The position numbers and the translations under genes are program-made. The notes beneath the pieces were generated by a model. It saw nothing but the letters and a program-made list of their open reading frames with translations. It ran no database searches and had not been told where the DNA came from. A stretch of DNA of 64,000 nt from a bacterium 1XD21-70 (lineage in GTDB: Bacteria > Bacillota > Clostridia > Lachnospirales > Lachnospiraceae): the NCBI GenBank assembly GCA_003669055.1, contig RAYB01000003.1:124001-188000 (forward strand), read 5' to 3'. Position 1 is the stretch's first letter. Each line of letters begins with the position of its first letter. Positions 50,448-59,877 of the stretch are shown here, in pieces.

Positions 50448-51839
50448 ATGCAGCAGAACTATTTACTGTCCTCTGCGCTGGCCGAGCGGCTGTACTATGA
50501 ATTTGCCAGGCCGCTCCCGTTAATCGATTACCACAACCACCTGCCCGTACAGGAACTCGCCGGGGACAAAAGCTATGGCAATATCGCCGAACTGTGGCTG
50601 CTTTCTGACCCTTATAAACACAGGGCTATGCGGATCTGCGGGGTTCCCGAGCACTACATCACCGGACAGGCCAGCGCAAAAGAAAAGTTTTTTGCCTGGT
50701 GCCGCATTTTCCCGCAGCTTCCCGGCAATCCGCTGTTCGACTGGTCACGCATGGAACTGGAGTGGATTTTCCAGGTCACCATACCCATATGCGAAGAAAA
50801 TGCCGAACGCATCTGGCAGGCAGCCAACGAAAAACTCTGCCTCCCTTCCTTTTCTGCCCAGGGGCTGCTAAAGCAATTCCGGGTCGAATATGCCGCCCCC
50901 TGCACCGCAGCCTGCGACGACTTAAGCCCTTACGCCAACCTCCCTGGGGCTGCGCCCTCCCTCCGCGGGGATGACCTGGCCGCGCCGACCCTCCCCCTGA
51001 TACAAAAGCTGGAAATGCTGACAGGCCAAAGCGTCCGGTCTTTTGATGGCTATATCCTGGCTATCCGGAAGCGGTTGTCGGTATTCCACGGCATGAGGTG
51101 CCGTTTTTCCGACCATGCCCTCGACAACGGCTTTACCTATCAGCCAGAGGACGGCAGGCAGGATGGCTATTTTTCACGGATCCTTTCCGGCGGCAGCTTA
51201 GACCAGGCCGGGCAGTCCGCTTTGCGTTCTGCCATCCTGCGTGCCGTTGCCAAAGAATATGCCCGGCTGGGCTGGACAATGCAGCTGCACATAGGGGCAG
51301 AGCGCCACACCAGCACCCGCTTAAGGAACCTGGCCGGCGCTGCCGGAGGTTATGCCGCAATCGGGCACCCGGCAGATATCGGGGCTGTCGTCCGTATGCT
51401 GGATGATATGGAGCAGTCCGGGGGGCTGCCCCGCACGCTTCTTTTCACGCTCAACCCGGCCGACCATGAAGCGATGGCCGCATTAAGCGGCTCGTACAGT
51501 GAAGACGGCGTCCCCGCCAAAGTATCGCTAGGGTCTGCCTGGTGGTGGTGCGACCATCAGCAAGGTATGCGTGAGGTTTTCCAGGCGCTTGCAAACTACA
51601 GCGTACTCTCCACCTTCACAGGCATGGCCACGGATTCGAGGAATATCCTTTCTATGCTGCGGCATGATTACTACCGCCGTGTGCTCTGCAGTTGGTTAGG
51701 GGAAAAGGTAAGTTCCGGGGAATTTCCGGATGATTATAGGCTTCTTGGCAGTATTGTAAGAAAGCTGTCTTATGAAAATATAGCAAACATTTTGAAAGGA
51801 GGATCATCATGGGCAACCAATCATTCCAAGGGCAGGTAG
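50448..51839 (+). CDS. uxaC: glucuronate isomerase
   Basis: A 463-residue uronate isomerase; family length about 465. It interconverts glucuronate/fructuronate and galacturonate/tagaturonate. Metal and active-site residues occur in LIDYHNHLP, MQLHIGAERHTSTRL, and SAWWWCDHQQGM. ATG 50448 follows AGGAGG; the frame is open to 50283 but that part is structured non-coding sequence. It overlaps the next gene by 31 bases. Confidence 0.95.
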   Translation: MQQNYLLSSALAERLYYEFARPLPLIDYHNHLPVQELAGDKSYGNIAELWLLSDPYKHRAMRICGVPEHYITGQASAKEKFFAWCRIFPQLPGNPLFDWSRMELEWIFQVTIPICEENAERIWQAANEKLCLPSFSAQGLLKQFRVEYAAPCTAACDDLSPYANLPGAAPSLRGDDLAAPTLPLIQKLEMLTGQSVRSFDGYILAIRKRLSVFHGMRCRFSDHALDNGFTYQPEDGRQDGYFSRILSGGSLDQAGQSALRSAILRAVAKEYARLGWTMQLHIGAERHTSTRLRNLAGAAGGYAAIGHPADIGAVVRMLDDMEQSGGLPRTLLFTLNPADHEAMAALSGSYSEDGVPAKVSLGSAWWWCDHQQGMREVFQALANYSVLSTFTGMATDSRNILSMLRHDYYRRVLCSWLGEKVSSGEFPDDYRLLGSIVRKLSYENIANILKGGSSWATNHSKGR

Positions 51840-52660
51840 CAGTCGTAACCGGGGCAGGAGGGCGCCTTTGCTCTGTCATTGCAAGGGATCTTGCCAAAAA
51901 AGGGTGCAGGGTGGTTCTGTTAGACCGTTCCAGCCAGGCATTAGAGCCAGTCTCTGCAGGCATCCAAGAAGACGGCGGCACCTGCCTGTGCCTGGCCTGC
52001 GACGTCACCGACGAACCGGCCATGCAATCCGTTGCCGACCAGGTGCAAAAAACCTTTGGCCCTTGCCGCTTTCTCATCAACGGCGCAGGCGGCAACAACA
52101 ACAAGGCAATCACCTCCATCACCCAGTTCCATCAGGAAGAACTGAGCGGGCATAAGCCGGAAGGCATGACCGGGTTATTCGACCTGGATATCAATGTCAT
52201 AGAAAGCGTGATCAAGACCAACACCATCGGCACCTTCGTCCCCTCCAGGATATTCGGGAAACAGATGGCAGCCGCAGGCGGCGGAAGCATCCTGAACTTC
52301 GCTTCCATGAACAGCTACCGCCCCCTCACCAAGGTTTTAGCCTATGCCATGAGCAAGGCCGCTGTCGTCAACATGACCCAGTGGCTGGCAACCTACCTCG
52401 CCCCCGCAAAAATCCGTGTCAACGCAATCGCCCCCGGTTTCTTTATCAACGAGCGGAGCCGGATGATACTGGGCACCCCCGAGGAAGGGCTGACGGCACG
52501 CGGGACCAACGTCATGAACCACACACCGGCCGGGCGCTTCGGCAATCCTGAAGACCTCCTCGGCTGCGTGGCCTGGCTGCTCGATGACCAAGCTGCCTCC
52601 TACGTGACAGGGATCACAGTCCCTGTAGACGGAGGCTTCCTCGCCCACAGCGGGATCTGA
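51809..52660 (+). CDS. SDR mannonate (fructuronate) oxidoreductase
   Basis: A 283-residue short-chain dehydrogenase. NAD-binding start VVTGAGGRLCSVIA, NNAG-like NGAGGNNN, catalytic Ser in NFASMNS, and YxxxK in YAMSKAA. The SDR type replaces the long-chain UxuB in many Firmicutes and reduces fructuronate to mannonate, consistent with lying between uxaC and an uxuA-like gene. Start supported by GAAAGGAGGATCATC inside the end of uxaC. Confidence 0.9.
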   Translation: MGNQSFQGQVAVVTGAGGRLCSVIARDLAKKGCRVVLLDRSSQALEPVSAGIQEDGGTCLCLACDVTDEPAMQSVADQVQKTFGPCRFLINGAGGNNNKAITSITQFHQEELSGHKPEGMTGLFDLDINVIESVIKTNTIGTFVPSRIFGKQMAAAGGGSILNFASMNSYRPLTKVLAYAMSKAAVVNMTQWLATYLAPAKIRVNAIAPGFFINERSRMILGTPEEGLTARGTNVMNHTPAGRFGNPEDLLGCVAWLLDDQAASYVTGITVPVDGGFLAHSGI

Positions 52661-52673
52661 TACGGAGGCTGAT

Positions 52674-53615
52674 ATGATACTTACCGACTATTTGAGAAGC
52701 ACCCCGGACCTGACGTGGGAATACGCCAAGCAATGCGGTATCAGCCATGCCACCATCCGCCTCCCGGAGGATCCGTCCTTTACCATCACCAACAGAAGCT
52801 GCTGGCGCTCTGTCTGCGGCCGTTATTGGGGACACGGGCTAAAACCGGCCATCATAGAACCGCTGCCAAACGAACTGCATGACCATATCAAGGCCGGAGA
52901 CTCCCTGCGTGATGAATGTATCGGAAAATTCCTCCGCATGATTGAACTGATGGATGAATTCGACATCCGCATCCTCTGCTTTAATTTCATGGCACACGTC
53001 GGATGGACGAGGATCGCCGATTCCCTAAAGGAAAGGGGCGGTGCCCGCGTCACCGGCTTCTGCCTGGAAGACTATGTCCCGTCCGGGTTCAGCATCACAG
53101 AGGGGCAGCTTTGGGAAAATTATGCCTATTTCCTGAAAGCAGTGGTTCCACATGCCGAAAAACACAATGTGTACCTGGCGCTGCACCCCGATGACCCGCC
53201 GCTTGCGCGCCTCGGGGATGTATCCAGGATCATGACATCCTATGAAAACATCCGCCATGCCATCTATGATATCATGCCCAGCCCAAACCTTGGCATTACC
53301 ATGTGCCAGGCCACCTTCCATATGATGGGCGAGGATCTGTTTGACATCATCCCCAAGCTGGCAGAAAAAATATTTTTTATCCATTTCAGGAATGTGTCCG
53401 GCACAAAAGAAAACTTCCGCGAAACCTTCCATGACAACGGCGTACTTCCGATGGTAGAGCTTATCCGCCTGTATAAACGCAGCAAAATCGAATGCCCCAT
53501 CCGCGTGGACCATGTCCCGACCATGGCTGGCGAAGAAGTCAAAAATGCCGGCTATGATACCATCGGCCGCCTATACGCCATCGGCTACTTAAAAGGGCTG
53601 CTAGAGGGCTGCTAG
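52674..53615 (+). CDS. mannonate dehydratase-like protein
   Basis: A 313-residue TIM-barrel protein of the UxuA family, shorter than typical UxuA (360-394). Likely Mn2+ ligands are in NVYLALHPDDPP, GITMCQATFHMMG, FFIHFRNVSG and RVDHVP. It would dehydrate mannonate to 2-keto-3-deoxygluconate, completing the glucuronate route. The C-terminal third is homologous to the truncated copy at 10248-10603. It lies 13 bases after the SDR gene. Reduced length leaves some doubt about the exact substrate. Confidence 0.88.
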   Translation: MILTDYLRSTPDLTWEYAKQCGISHATIRLPEDPSFTITNRSCWRSVCGRYWGHGLKPAIIEPLPNELHDHIKAGDSLRDECIGKFLRMIELMDEFDIRILCFNFMAHVGWTRIADSLKERGGARVTGFCLEDYVPSGFSITEGQLWENYAYFLKAVVPHAEKHNVYLALHPDDPPLARLGDVSRIMTSYENIRHAIYDIMPSPNLGITMCQATFHMMGEDLFDIIPKLAEKIFFIHFRNVSGTKENFRETFHDNGVLPMVELIRLYKRSKIECPIRVDHVPTMAGEEVKNAGYDTIGRLYAIGYLKGLLEGC

Positions 53616-53655
53616 AAGCCTTGCCCCGCCGCCTATAACGGCGGGGCAAGGCTTC
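53615..53655. terminator. 17-bp perfect stem at convergent gene ends
   Basis: 53615-53631 pairs perfectly with 53639-53655, loop of 7. It starts in the stop codon of the dehydratase gene and ends 4 bases before the FAH gene stop. Very GC-rich and without a U-tract on either strand. Confidence 0.7.
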
Positions 53656-53659
53656 GTGT

Positions 53660-54553
53660 TCACCTCACCACATTCGTGATCCGCCCAATCCCTTCCACCT
53701 CACAAACCACCTCGTCCCCGCTCCTCAAAAAGCGCGGCGGGTCAAATCCCATGCCGACCCCCGACGGCGTACCGGTAGAGATGATCGTCCCCGCCTTCAA
53801 GGTCATCCCCCCTGACAGTTCACTGACAATATGGTCAATGCCGAAAATCAGCTTACCGGTATTGCTGTCCTGCCGGAGTTCCCCATTCACATAAGAACGG
53901 ATCCCCAGGCAAGGCGGGTATGCCACCGAATCCGCAGTCAGCACACACGGCCCCATAGGCGAAAAGCCCTCCAGGCTCTTCCCAAAATACCACTGGTTAT
54001 GCCGGTTCTGCACATTCCGCGCACTGACGTCGTTCAAGACGGTATATCCAAATATGTATTCCCTCACCCGCTCCGGCGGCACATCCCGCGCATCCTTCCC
54101 GATAATAAAAGCCAACTCCGCCTCATAATCCAGGCTGTCCACCAGCCCTTCATGCGCCGGGATCTCATCCCCGTCCGCCGAGGCCACGTTCACCCTCTTA
54201 GAAAAATATACCGCATAAGGACGTTTGCCGTCAAATTCCCTCTTCCGGAAACGGGCCGATTCTTCCGCATGCTCCATATAGTTAATCCCCAGGCAGATAA
54301 TATCCTGCTCCGGCTCCGGCACCGGCGCCAGGAGCCGGACCTCCGCAAGCCTCGCCGCCCCCCGGTAGGTATAAGGCTCCTGCCGCGAAGCATACTCCAA
54401 AAGCTGCTTTTCCGATTCGCTCATCTGCTTCACCGCCTCCAGCATCGTCCCATACTCCGGCCCGACAGACGAGATAGGGAATACCCACCCCCCATCCGCA
54501 CTAACCACCCCCACCCGGACCTTATGCTCCACCTGATACGTAACTAATTTCAT
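53660..54553 (-). CDS. fumarylacetoacetate hydrolase-family protein
   Basis: A 297-residue FAH-domain enzyme. Metal-binding and active-site segments: CLGINYMEHAEESA, SLDYEAELAFIIGKDARD, GFSPMGPCVL and SGVGMGFDPPRFL. Such enzymes hydrolyse C-C bonds, decarboxylate oxaloacetate, or act on 2-keto-3-deoxy sugar acids; the last fits the hexuronate genes on the other side. ATG 54553 follows GGGAGGGAA. Own promoter at 54612-54640. Confidence 0.88.
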   Translation of the reverse strand: MKLVTYQVEHKVRVGVVSADGGWVFPISSVGPEYGTMLEAVKQMSESEKQLLEYASRQEPYTYRGAARLAEVRLLAPVPEPEQDIICLGINYMEHAEESARFRKREFDGKRPYAVYFSKRVNVASADGDEIPAHEGLVDSLDYEAELAFIIGKDARDVPPERVREYIFGYTVLNDVSARNVQNRHNQWYFGKSLEGFSPMGPCVLTADSVAYPPCLGIRSYVNGELRQDSNTGKLIFGIDHIVSELSGGMTLKAGTIISTGTPSGVGMGFDPPRFLRSGDEVVCEVEGIGRITNVVR

Positions 54554-54611
54554 AATTCCCTCCCATCTGCAAACACCCGCAGGCAGACCCCCGCCCACGC
54601 CTTATCCCACA

Positions 54612-54640
54612 ATTATACCCCACCATCCCCCGAAAGGCAA
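54612..54640 (-). promoter_or_regulatory. promoter of FAH-family gene
   Basis: Minus strand: -35 TTGCCT (54640-54635), 17-base spacer rich in G, -10 TATAAT (54617-54612). Confidence 0.7.
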
Positions 54641-54663
54641 CCCAATTTCCCTCCCCCAACAAT

Positions 54664-54686
54664 CCCCATCACCCCGCCCCACCCCC
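54664..54686 (-). other. potential G-quadruplex
   Basis: On the minus strand four G-runs of at least four bases are separated by loops of 1, 1 and 4 bases, a strong quadruplex pattern, between element C and the FAH promoter. Confidence 0.6.
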
Positions 54687-54737
54687 TACACCACCTCTAT
54701 CCCCCTCCACACACAACCACCACATAAACAACCAGCC

Positions 54738-54992
54738 AAAGAGAAAGGGACCGGGCAGCGGCGCCAAACGGCGCAGGGTCTGCCCAGCACGCATTTGCAG
54801 GGGCTTTAGGAATTCTTAAATCTCCTGGTTTTGCGTTGAAACGAAAATGCATACTGTCTGAGCGCAGCGAGTTTATGCATTTTCGTTTCGCATTTAGCAA
54901 AAACAAGAGATTTTAGAAATCCTTAAGCCCCGAAACCGCGTGCCAGGCAGACCCTGCGCCGTTTGGCGCCGCTGCCCGGTCCCTTTCTCTTT
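54738..54992. repeat. 255-bp inverted repeat (element C)
   Basis: Arms of about 115 bases pair almost end to end; the outer 45 or so are perfect. The apex at 54853-54874 is identical to that of element B over all 22 bases, and the inner arms share about three quarters of their bases with B, while the outer arms differ in sequence but still pair. It lies directly after the amidohydrolase stop codon (55004). Confidence 0.92.
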
Positions 54993-55003
54993 AGCGCACC
55001 CCC

Positions 55004-56257
55004 CTACAGGCGCTCCATCTCCCCCAATGTCTTAAGCGTACCCAGAAGCACATCTGCACTGTCCCCTAAGTCTTCCTTTGTCGTATATTCCTCCGGGCAA
55101 TGGCTCAGCCCCCCATGCGAACTTCTCACAAAAACCATCCCGACCGGCAGGATGCGTTCCATGTTCACCGCATCATGGCAAGGGAAGCTGACCATCTCAT
55201 TGTGCCGGATCCCAAGATCCTGCGCAACATGTTCCATCACCTGCATAATGGTTTTGCTGCAGTGGGCCGGCGCCAAGTCACAGGTAGAATGCACCGACCA
55301 GGTAAGCCCCCTCCTCTGGCATTCCTTTTCTGCAAAGCCTAAGATGTCCTCATATAACCGGTTCCATATCTTGTCATCCGCCTCCCGGTAATCCACCGGC
55401 AGCACTGAGCAGTTGGCAATGATATTATGCTCCCCTGGCTTAGACTCGATATAACCCACCGTACTGCGGGTATCATTGCCTGTGGCAAAGGCAAGCCGCT
55501 CCACCTCAACCGCAATGGCAGCGGCGGCCTGCAATGTGTCATGCCGGTCTTTCATGGCCATCCCCCCCGCATGGCAGGACACCCCGTGCAATTCAATGTA
55601 AAACTGCTTGATCCCGGCGATATCCGAGACGATGGAGATGGGGATCCCCTCACCCAGAAGATATTTCCCCTGCTCAATATGTACCTCGATAAAGCAAAAG
55701 TAATCCTCCGGCCTGATCCTGCTGTCCGCAATCCTGTCCGGATCCGTGCCCATGCCAAACTCTTCCATGGCCTTGCGCAGGGGTTCCCCTGTCACGCGGT
55801 GGCAGCAGGTATCGGCATAATCCTCCGGCAGCACCCCGCACATAGCCTTGCTCCCGAATGTCCCGCCCAGAAACTGGCTTGCCTCCTCATTGATAAATGC
55901 CACAATCTCGATGGGCCTCTTGGGCCTGTACCCTGTCTCCTTCATGACGGTAACCGCCTCAAGCGCTGTCATAATGCCCGTCAGCCCGTCAAAATAACCG
56001 CCGTTTGGCACCGTATCAAAATGTGACCCGCATAAGATGGCCGGCAGTTCTTCCCTGCCCCCATAGCGGCCAAAAATATTCCCCACCGTATCCATCCGGA
56101 CCTCCAGCCCGATTTCCTCCATCCAGCCCATCAGCTTCTCACAGGCCTCCTTATACTCCGGCGTCCACGCAAAACGGCTGACCCCGCCTTCCCTTACCGC
56201 CCCGACAGCCCCCACCTCATGCTGTCTCTCCCATAGCCTTTCTCGATTTACCCTCAT
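55004..56257 (-). CDS. M20-family N-carbamoyl amino acid amidohydrolase
   Basis: A 417-residue zinc hydrolase of the allantoate amidohydrolase/N-carbamoyl-L-amino acid hydrolase/beta-ureidopropionase group. Metal ligands in CGSHFDTVPNGGYFDG, INEEASQF and EVHIEQG; the dimerisation domain follows (SCHAGGMAM) and the final His is in SSHGGLSHCPEE. It removes the carbamoyl group after ring opening by a hydantoinase-type enzyme. Last gene of the BMP transporter operon; a matching amidohydrolase is encoded at 62474. Confidence 0.92.
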   Translation of the reverse strand: MRVNRERLWERQHEVGAVGAVREGGVSRFAWTPEYKEACEKLMGWMEEIGLEVRMDTVGNIFGRYGGREELPAILCGSHFDTVPNGGYFDGLTGIMTALEAVTVMKETGYRPKRPIEIVAFINEEASQFLGGTFGSKAMCGVLPEDYADTCCHRVTGEPLRKAMEEFGMGTDPDRIADSRIRPEDYFCFIEVHIEQGKYLLGEGIPISIVSDIAGIKQFYIELHGVSCHAGGMAMKDRHDTLQAAAAIAVEVERLAFATGNDTRSTVGYIESKPGEHNIIANCSVLPVDYREADDKIWNRLYEDILGFAEKECQRRGLTWSVHSTCDLAPAHCSKTIMQVMEHVAQDLGIRHNEMVSFPCHDAVNMERILPVGMVFVRSSHGGLSHCPEEYTTKEDLGDSADVLLGTLKTLGEMERL

Positions 56258-56274
56258 TACCTGCCTCCTCCAAG

Positions 56275-57192
56275 CTACCTTATTTCAATCATTTTCCGTT
56301 TTTTCAGCCGAAAAGCATTCAGCATCGGATCTGCAACCACAAACACCACCACAAAAATGTAAGGAACCATCAAAATCAGGTCCGATGGCAGCTGCAGAAG
56401 CTGCAGCTGGTTCGATAAGGCATTGGAAAACCCGAACAACAGAGAAATAAACAACACCTTCTTTGGCTCCGCCTTCGCATAGGTCACCGCAGCCAGGGCG
56501 ATAAACCCCTTCCCGGCTGTCATTTTCTCGGAAAACAACGTCATCAGCCCCAGCGACAGGTGAGCCCCCGCCACGGCACACATCACACCTGTAACCGCAG
56601 AACAAGCCATCCTTGTCCTTTTCACATGGTACCCGACGGTCTCTGCTGCCTGGGGGTTCTCCCCGCAGGCACGGATCATCATCCCCGGTTTCGTCTTATA
56701 CAATACCAGGTATGTGACCCCGACAAAAACCCAGGAAAAATAGGTGATAATTGTCTGGTTTTTAAATATCCCCCCAATTAGGGGAAGCATGTGCAGCAAC
56801 GGTACGGTGATCTTCTTTAAAGATACAATCAGTTCCGACACGAAAGAGCCTGTCGTGCCGTAGACCACCGGAAGCAGGAATGTCGTCAGGCCCCAGCCGA
56901 TCAAGTTGAAGGCAATCCCGACCACTGTGTTGTCGCCTTTTAAGTAAACGCAGATCAGCCCGTATAGCAGCCCGACCGCCAGCCCGGCGATGGCTGCATA
57001 CCATACGCCGACCCCCACATTCCCATAGAAAAAACTCCCGTAAACCGCCATAAATGCACCCATGATCATCATTGCATCCAGCGCAATATTGGGCAGCCCC
57101 GCCTTATCCGAATAGATCCCCCCGGTGGCGGCCAAAAGAATCGGTGTCGTCACACGCGCCGTTACCATAAATATCGAATAGATAGCCCCCAC
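56275..57192 (-). CDS. BMP-type ABC permease, second
   Basis: A 305-residue membrane protein of the nucleoside/BMP importer class (YufQ-like) with about eight helices and GLPNIALDAMMIMGAF and ENPQAAETVGYHV. Pairs with the permease encoded 3 bases upstream. Confidence 0.92.
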   Translation of the reverse strand: MGAIYSIFMVTARVTTPILLAATGGIYSDKAGLPNIALDAMMIMGAFMAVYGSFFYGNVGVGVWYAAIAGLAVGLLYGLICVYLKGDNTVVGIAFNLIGWGLTTFLLPVVYGTTGSFVSELIVSLKKITVPLLHMLPLIGGIFKNQTIITYFSWVFVGVTYLVLYKTKPGMMIRACGENPQAAETVGYHVKRTRMACSAVTGVMCAVAGAHLSLGLMTLFSEKMTAGKGFIALAAVTYAKAEPKKVLFISLLFGFSNALSNQLQLLQLPSDLILMVPYIFVVVFVVADPMLNAFRLKKRKMIEIR

Positions 57193-57195
57193 CCC

Positions 57196-58260
57196 TTACG
57201 CCTCCCTTCCCGGATTCCTGCGTTTTTTATTCCCGAATTTTCCCCCAAGCCCGACCGCCTTGCAGGACACAAACGTGATAATGATCCCCTGGATAATCAT
57301 GGACAATGACCGGGAAACATTGGTTGCCCTCTCCACCTGCAAAGAACCGGCCTTGACAATCCCCATAAAAATACTGCCAAACAAAACCCCGGCCGGGGTG
57401 CTCCCCCCCAGCAGAGCCACCGCCAGGCCGTCAAATCCATAATCCGGCGAAAACTGGGACATGAATTTATAAAGATAGCCCAGCACCTCCACCGATCCCG
57501 CTACCCCGCCGACCATGCCGGAAAGGAGCATGACACCCATGCGGACTTTATTGACACTCACACCCCCGCATTTGGCAAAACGGGGGTTTAGCCCGGAAAT
57601 ATGTATCTCATACCCCAGCTGTGTCTTATTCAGCAAAAACCAAAATACAAACACGGCAAACAGCGCCAGGAAGATCCCTGTATGGGCAGACAGGTTCGGC
57701 CAGATTTTGGCAAGCTTCGCCGTCTCCTCAATCTCCGTAGTGACAAGCGTTGAGCCGTAGGCGCCGCCTGCCAAAAAATAGTACTTGACCAGATAGTCCG
57801 TCAGGTTGATCGCCACATAATTCATCATCAATGTGATGACCATCTCACTGGCGCCATAATACACCCGCGCCGCAGCCGGAACCAGAGCCCAGAGCATCCC
57901 CCCCACAGCTCCCGCCAGCAAACAGGCCAGGACATGGAGCGGCGCCGGGATGCCCTTTAGCATCGTCCCCGCCAATGCAGACAGCATGGCTCCGATATAC
58001 ATCTGGCCTTCCACGCCGATATTAAACATCCCGCCCCGAAATGCAATGGCGGCCGCAACCCCGGTCAGCAAAACCGGCGTCGTCCACCGGATGGTAGATG
58101 CCACCGCGAACCTAGAACCCAGCGCACCCTGGAGCATTTTCCCATATATGGCAAGCGGATGGTTGCCGGACATTATAATTACCACCCCGCCAAGCAGCAG
58201 GCTCAAAGACACAGCCATAAAGACCATACCGGCATTCGACTGCTTTAACCTATTCCACAT
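57196..58260 (-). CDS. BMP-type ABC permease, first
   Basis: A 354-residue YufP-like permease with about nine helices; AIAFRGGMFNIGVEGQMYIG and GFDGLAVALLGGSTPAGVLF are class features. Its start overlaps the ATPase gene by 11 bases. Confidence 0.92.
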   Translation of the reverse strand: MWNRLKQSNAGMVFMAVSLSLLLGGVVIIMSGNHPLAIYGKMLQGALGSRFAVASTIRWTTPVLLTGVAAAIAFRGGMFNIGVEGQMYIGAMLSALAGTMLKGIPAPLHVLACLLAGAVGGMLWALVPAAARVYYGASEMVITLMMNYVAINLTDYLVKYYFLAGGAYGSTLVTTEIEETAKLAKIWPNLSAHTGIFLALFAVFVFWFLLNKTQLGYEIHISGLNPRFAKCGGVSVNKVRMGVMLLSGMVGGVAGSVEVLGYLYKFMSQFSPDYGFDGLAVALLGGSTPAGVLFGSIFMGIVKAGSLQVERATNVSRSLSMIIQGIIITFVSCKAVGLGGKFGNKKRRNPGREA

Positions 58261-59785
58261 CCTGCACCCTCCCCTCCTGTGTGACCCCTGCCATCAGCAG
58301 CCCTATTTTTTCCTCCGACAGTTCCCCGGCTTTTACCTCCCCGGAGATTTTCCCCTCATACATCACAAGCACCCGGTCACTCAGCAGCATAATCTCCGAG
58401 AGTTCGTTCGACACCAGCAGCACGGCCTTCCCCTGATCCCTCATCCCGGCCAGGTGGCTGTGGATAAACTCCATTGCCCCGATATCCACGCCCCTCGTGG
58501 GCTGCGAGGCAATCAGGCATTGGGGATCCAGGTTGTATTCCCTGGCAAAAATAAGCTTCTGCATATTCCCACCTGACAAAGAGCTCCCCTTTGCCTTGTA
58601 GCCCGGGATTTTAATTTTAAATTTCTCCACCATCTCCCCTAGTTCATGCAGGGCTTTTTTCCTGGAAATCAGGGCGTGGCGGTTAATCCCCGGCTTCCGG
58701 TAGGTGGTCATCAGGAAATTGTCCTCAATCGTTGCATCCGGGGCGGAGCCTTCCCTCTGGCGATCCTCCGGTATATGTCCCAGCCCCATCGCCCTGCGCT
58801 GCCAAGGCGATGACTTTGCCTGCACCTTTTGGCCGCCGATCTCAACCGTGCCTGCATATTCCTGGTTAATGCCGGAAATGACCTCAATCAGTTCTGTCTG
58901 GCCGTTCCCCTGCACCCCTGCAATCCCCACGATCTCCCCATAGCGGACGTCAAAAGAGACATCATTGACCACCATCAGCCCGTCGTCATTTTTGCAGCGG
59001 ATATTCCTGACGCCCAGCGCCCGCCCCCCGGCCTTCGTCTCCTGCTTGTCAATGCAAAGCATAAGACCTCTCCCGATCATCATCCTGGCAAGTTCCTGCT
59101 CATTGGTGTCCTTGGTAAAAACGTGCCCCGTTACCTGGCCGTCCCGCAGGACAGTCACCTCATCCGTCAGCTGCATGACCTCCGACAGCTTGTGGGTAAT
59201 CAATATGATGCTGGCACCCTGGTCCCGCAGGTTCCTTAGCGTCGCAAAAAGTTCCGTGATCTCCTGCGGTGTCAGCACGGCCGTGGGCTCGTCCATAATC
59301 AGCACGTCTGCCCCCAAATAAAGCGCCTTGAGGATCTCCACCCTCTGCTTTAAGCCAACCGGGAGATCCTCTGCCTTCGCATCGAGATCCATGTCAAAAT
59401 TATATTTCCTGCACAAAAGGGCGATCTCTTCCTTGGCCTTTTTGATATCCACGAACCCATATTTCAGAATCGGGCGCCCCAGGATAATATTCTCCACAAC
59501 GGACATCGAATTGACCAGCGTAAAATGCTGATGCACCATCCCGATCCGGCAGCTGATAGCATCCCTCGGGGAATGGAAGGCAACCTGCTTCCCATTGATC
59601 CGGATCTCACCTTCATCCGGCCTGTACATCCCGTACAATTGCTTCATCAGCGTCGTCTTCCCGGCTCCATTTTCCCCGACAATCCCATGGATGGAATTCT
59701 TCCTGACTGAGATTGTAATGTGGTTGTTTGCAATGGTTCCCGGAAAAGCCTTTACGATATCTTTCAGTAAAACAGCTTCCTCCAT
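58250..59785 (-). CDS. BMP-type ABC importer ATPase (double domain)
   Basis: A 511-residue protein with two ABC domains. First: Walker [11 protein letters not shown], signature near [11 protein letters not shown], Walker [11 protein letters not shown]. Second: degenerate Walker A ([10 protein letters not shown]), signature [10 protein letters not shown], and [11 protein letters not shown]. This is the YufO/RbsA arrangement. ATG 59785 is preceded by AAGGGG. Powers import with the two permeases. Confidence 0.94.
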   Translation of the reverse strand: MEEAVLLKDIVKAFPGTIANNHITISVRKNSIHGIVGENGAGKTTLMKQLYGMYRPDEGEIRINGKQVAFHSPRDAISCRIGMVHQHFTLVNSMSVVENIILGRPILKYGFVDIKKAKEEIALLCRKYNFDMDLDAKAEDLPVGLKQRVEILKALYLGADVLIMDEPTAVLTPQEITELFATLRNLRDQGASIILITHKLSEVMQLTDEVTVLRDGQVTGHVFTKDTNEQELARMMIGRGLMLCIDKQETKAGGRALGVRNIRCKNDDGLMVVNDVSFDVRYGEIVGIAGVQGNGQTELIEVISGINQEYAGTVEIGGQKVQAKSSPWQRRAMGLGHIPEDRQREGSAPDATIEDNFLMTTYRKPGINRHALISRKKALHELGEMVEKFKIKIPGYKAKGSSLSGGNMQKLIFAREYNLDPQCLIASQPTRGVDIGAMEFIHSHLAGMRDQGKAVLLVSNELSEIMLLSDRVLVMYEGKISGEVKAGELSEEKIGLLMAGVTQEGRVQDVE

Positions 59786-59877
59786 GGGGCACCCCTTCTC
59801 CTTTCCTGCTGATTTGATATAAGCCCACAGCTGCCTGTCCCGCCCGGCAGCCAGGGCCAAAGTTCAGTACACTAGTG

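Larger units (their letters stand above)
54554..55003. other. spacer with promoter, G-tracts and element C
   Basis: Holds the FAH promoter, a strand-biased C-rich tract and a 255-bp inverted repeat. No gene seen. Confidence 0.75.
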
